A stretch of 6,451 nucleotides of DNA from assembly GCA_900770335.1 (NCBI GenBank), contig CAAGKD010000159.1, positions 1 to 6,451 on the forward strand, in the 5' to 3' direction. The stretch comes from an uncultured Sutterella sp. (lineage in GTDB: Bacteria > Pseudomonadota > Gammaproteobacteria > Burkholderiales > Burkholderiaceae_F). Below, one piece after another: positions 3,991 to 6,451 of this stretch; position 1 is the first letter of the stretch, and each line of letters opens with the position of its first letter. A program made the position numbers and the translations under genes. The notes under the pieces were generated by a model, which was not told the DNA's origin, ran no database searches, and was given only the letters and a program-made list of their open reading frames with translations.

Positions 3991-6451
3991 TCAGGCTTCG
4001 GCCGCCGCCGTCAGCCTCGGCCGCCGCGAGGGATTTCTGAAGTAGAGCCTCAGGAGGATCGGAACGAGAAGCACCGTGAGGAGAGTCGAGGCGACCGTGC
4101 CGAAGACGAACGTGATCGCAAGGCCCCCGAACACCGGATCGGGCATCAGGATGAGGCTGCCGAGCACGATCGCGAGCGTCGTGAGGAGGATGGGGCGCAG
4201 TCGCACCGCGCCGGCGTCGATGAGCGCGTCCTCCAGCGACAGCCCCGCCTTGAGGTAGTCAAGCACGAAGTCGATGATGAGCAGCGAGCTTCTCACGACG
4301 ACGCCCGAGAGGGCCGTGACGCCGATCAGGGACGACGCGGAGAACTGCACGCCGAGGAGCCAGTGTCCCGGGAACATTCCGATGAAGCACAGGGGCACCG
4401 CCGCAAGGGCGATGAGCGCGAGTCCGAAGCTTTGATAGTACGCGACGAGAATGAGGAAGATCGATCCGATCGAGAGGCAGAGCGATATCGCGAGGTCCCG
4501 GTAGCTGTCGAGCATCATGCGCATCTCGCCCTGCCAGAGGAGCGCGGCGCGCGTGCGCGTGAGGTCGGCCCGCTCGTCGCCCCAGGAGAGGTTCCCTGTG
4601 GAAAGCGTTCCGCCCCCGGGGAGCGCCATGCCGTCAAGACGCCGGTCAAGATCCAGGACCGCGTAGGTCGAGGCCGTGCGGCCGAGCTCGCCGCCCACGG
4701 CGGTCATGCGCACGCCGTCCTTCTTCTCGATCCTGCGCGGGAGCGCCCCGCGCTCGACCGTGACGATCGAGGAGATCGGCACGCGCGCTCCCAGGGCGCC
4801 CGGGACGGTCACGGTGCGCAGCATCTCGGGATCGAACCGGTTTCGGCCGTCGATGCGGATTCGGATCGGCTCCTCGCGGCGCTCCATGGGCGCGTGCGCG
4901 AAGCCCGCGGGAACGCCGTCGGCCGAGCCGCCGGCAAGGTTCATGAGCTCGCGGGCGGCGACGGCCGGGACGACCCCGGCCTGCGCGGCCTTGTCCGAAT
5001 CGATGCGGATCCGGAGGACCTCGGCGGGCGCGTCGATCGAGGCCGTCACCTCGGCCATGTCGAAGGTCTCGCGGAAGGCCCGGGCGGTCTTCGCCGACAG
5101 CTCGGCGAGAAGCTCCGGGTCGTCGGCGTAGATCTCCGCGTAGACCGTGCCCTTCTGCGGCGGGCCCGGGGGATCCTCGACGACCTGGAGCGTGAGGCCG
5201 GGCCAGCGCTTCGGGAGATCGCGAAGCGTCTCGCGCAGCTCCTGGGCGATCGCGATCGAGCTGCGCTCGCGCAGGCTCTTGTCGACAAGGTTGACGCGCA
5301 CGGCGCCGATGCGGCCTCCCGTCATGTCGTTGCCGCGCATGAGGGAGTTGAAGTCCTTGACTCCGCCCAGGCCCGACCAGGTCTGATAGTTGAGAACCTC
5401 CGGAATCGCCGAGACGGCCAGGGCGGCGTCGCGCACGACGCGGTCCGTCACCTCGACGGACGTTCCCCGGGGCATCTCGACGGTGATGTTGAAGGTGTTC
5501 TTGTTGTCCTTGGGCAGGAAGCTCATCTCGATGCCGAGCGCGGGCGCGGCCCCGCCCGGGCCCTCCGGGCGGATGAGCTGCCAGGCGGGCATCAGGAAGG
5601 AGAGCGTGAGCGCGACGAGGACGACGCCGATGAAGAGCCCCTCGCGTCCGGGCCGGCCGATGAGGGGGCGGGCGATGCGGGCGTAGATCCGCCCGATCCG
5701 GCCTCCGGGAAGCGCGCTCGCTTGAGCCTTCGGCGCGGGCGCGGGGCACCAGCGCATCGCGGCCCAGGGCGCCACCGTGTAGGCGATGAGGAAGGACGCC
5801 GCGAGCGCCACCGGAACGGAGAAGCCCACGGGGTAGAAGTACTGCTTCGCCATTCCGGTGAGCGACGGGATGAGCGAGGTGAAGACGAGCATCACGGCGA
5901 TCGTCGCGAGCAGCGTGGCGCTGCCGATCTCGCCCGGGGCGCGGACGCTCCTCGCGAGCCTGTCGGTGCGGTTTCTCATGGGCGAGAGCCCGTAGTGGCG
6001 CACGATGTTTTCGATGACGACGATCGAGTCGTCGACGAGGAGCCCCAGGGCGATGATGAGCGCGTAGAGCGTGAGACGGTTGATCGTGAAGCCCGCGAGG
6101 CCGACGACGCCGAGCGTGATGGCGAGGATGATCGGAATCGTGACGGCGACGATGACGGCGGGCCGCCAGCCCAGGAAGAGAAGCGTCACCGACACGACCG
6201 CCGCGACGGCGATGCCGAGGTGCTCGATCAGGGTGTTGACCGCATCGTCGGCCTTGACGCCGTCGTCGCGCGTCACCTCGACGCCGATCCCGGCGGGAAT
6301 CACCCCGCCCTTCATGCGCTCGATCCGCGCGAGGGCCGCCTCGCAGAGCACGACGGCGTTGGCGCCCTTGCGCTTGGCGACGGCGAGCGTCACCGCGGGC
6401 TCCATGTCTGCGTTCCGGACGCGCCTCGGATCGGCCGGTCCGAAGGCGAAG
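3991..6451 (-). CDS. RND-superfamily efflux permease (AcrB-like), N-terminus missing
   Basis: This is the inner-membrane, proton-driven subunit of a tripartite efflux pump, which would work with a periplasmic adaptor and an outer-membrane channel, neither of which lies in the window. The frame is open to the right edge; the ATG at 6405-6403 is internal, because the coding frame continues upstream (PADPRRVRNAD) and about 280 residues, including TM1, are expected beyond it. Visible from residue 1 of that ATG: the end of the first porter domain (EPAVTLAVAKRKGANAV), TM2-TM4 with the proton-relay pair Asp125-Asp126 in GLLVDDSIVVIENIV (codons 6033-6028), TM5-TM6, TM7 (about 257-272), a second periplasmic porter/docking domain (about 290-630), and TM8-TM12 with VRLRPILLTTLAIVLG. 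TM10 has Arg (GVVVRSS, codon 4293-4291) where AcrB has Lys940. The type looks like the drug/hydrophobe (HAE-1) group rather than a metal pump, but the substrate cannot be read from the sequence. The gene is intact as far as seen, and convergent with the bcs operon. Confidence 0.94.
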   Translation of the reverse strand, partial: FAFGPADPRRVRNADMEPAVTLAVAKRKGANAVVLCEAALARIERMKGGVIPAGIGVEVTRDDGVKADDAVNTLIEHLGIAVAAVVSVTLLFLGWRPAVIVAVTIPIILAITLGVVGLAGFTINRLTLYALIIALGLLVDDSIVVIENIVRHYGLSPMRNRTDRLARSVRAPGEIGSATLLATIAVMLVFTSLIPSLTGMAKQYFYPVGFSVPVALAASFLIAYTVAPWAAMRWCPAPAPKAQASALPGGRIGRIYARIARPLIGRPGREGLFIGVVLVALTLSFLMPAWQLIRPEGPGGAAPALGIEMSFLPKDNKNTFNITVEMPRGTSVEVTDRVVRDAALAVSAIPEVLNYQTWSGLGGVKDFNSLMRGNDMTGGRIGAVRVNLVDKSLRERSSIAIAQELRETLRDLPKRWPGLTLQVVEDPPGPPQKGTVYAEIYADDPELLAELSAKTARAFRETFDMAEVTASIDAPAEVLRIRIDSDKAAQAGVVPAVAARELMNLAGGSADGVPAGFAHAPMERREEPIRIRIDGRNRFDPEMLRTVTVPGALGARVPISSIVTVERGALPRRIEKKDGVRMTAVGGELGRTASTYAVLDLDRRLDGMALPGGGTLSTGNLSWGDERADLTRTRAALLWQGEMRMMLDSYRDLAISLCLSIGSIFLILVAYYQSFGLALIALAAVPLCFIGMFPGHWLLGVQFSASSLIGVTALSGVVVRSSLLIIDFVLDYLKAGLSLEDALIDAGAVRLRPILLTTLAIVLGSLILMPDPVFGGLAITFVFGTVASTLLTVLLVPILLRLYFRNPSRRPRLTAAAEA

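Noticed and set aside
3889..6451. Long plus-strand frame from the ATG at 3889, antisense and codon-aligned to the RND gene; I saw no stop when reading it by eye
   Set aside because: It stays open only because the RND gene avoids TTA, CTA and TCA codons. The product is Arg/Asp/Glu/His-rich nonsense, and the minus strand is unmistakably an RND permease.

Overview
The window comes from a high-GC bacterium: the coding parts are around 70% G+C with strong G/C preference at third codon positions. The gene content points to a Gram-negative member of the Pseudomonadota that makes an E. coli-type, phosphoethanolamine-modified cellulose. I would guess a beta- or gammaproteobacterium, but the sequence does not fix the genus.

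Layout. Positions 1-3648 (+ strand) hold the 3' part of a bacterial cellulose synthesis (bcs) operon. It contains the C-terminal end of bcsB (cellulose synthase periplasmic subunit), a complete bcsZ (periplasmic GH8 endoglucanase) and a complete bcsG (inner-membrane cellulose phosphoethanolamine transferase). The genes are packed with 1-4 base stop/start overlaps, and each downstream start has a purine-rich ribosome binding site, so they are almost certainly co-transcribed and translationally coupled. Positions 3649-3990 are a non-coding gap between convergent genes. It holds possible terminator hairpins, an AT-richer patch bounded by a 14-base imperfect inverted repeat, and a short tandem repeat. 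Positions 3991-6451 (- strand) hold the C-terminal three quarters of an RND-superfamily efflux permease whose N-terminus lies beyond the right edge.

How the genes work together. BcsB (with BcsA, presumably upstream) makes and guides the glucan across the inner membrane. BcsG decorates glucose units with phosphoethanolamine from phospholipid at the periplasmic face. BcsZ trims or edits glucan in the periplasm. The RND pump is a separate, convergent unit with no visible functional link.

Points of interest: BcsZ has Asn where E. coli BcsZ has its catalytic base Asp243, while the catalytic acid is kept. BcsZ also carries a low-complexity Ala/Pro/Lys/Glu tail of about 145 residues that the E. coli enzyme lacks. 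bcsG follows bcsZ directly where bcsC stands in E. coli. I see no wholly new system, CRISPR array, tRNA, rRNA or insertion sequence here.
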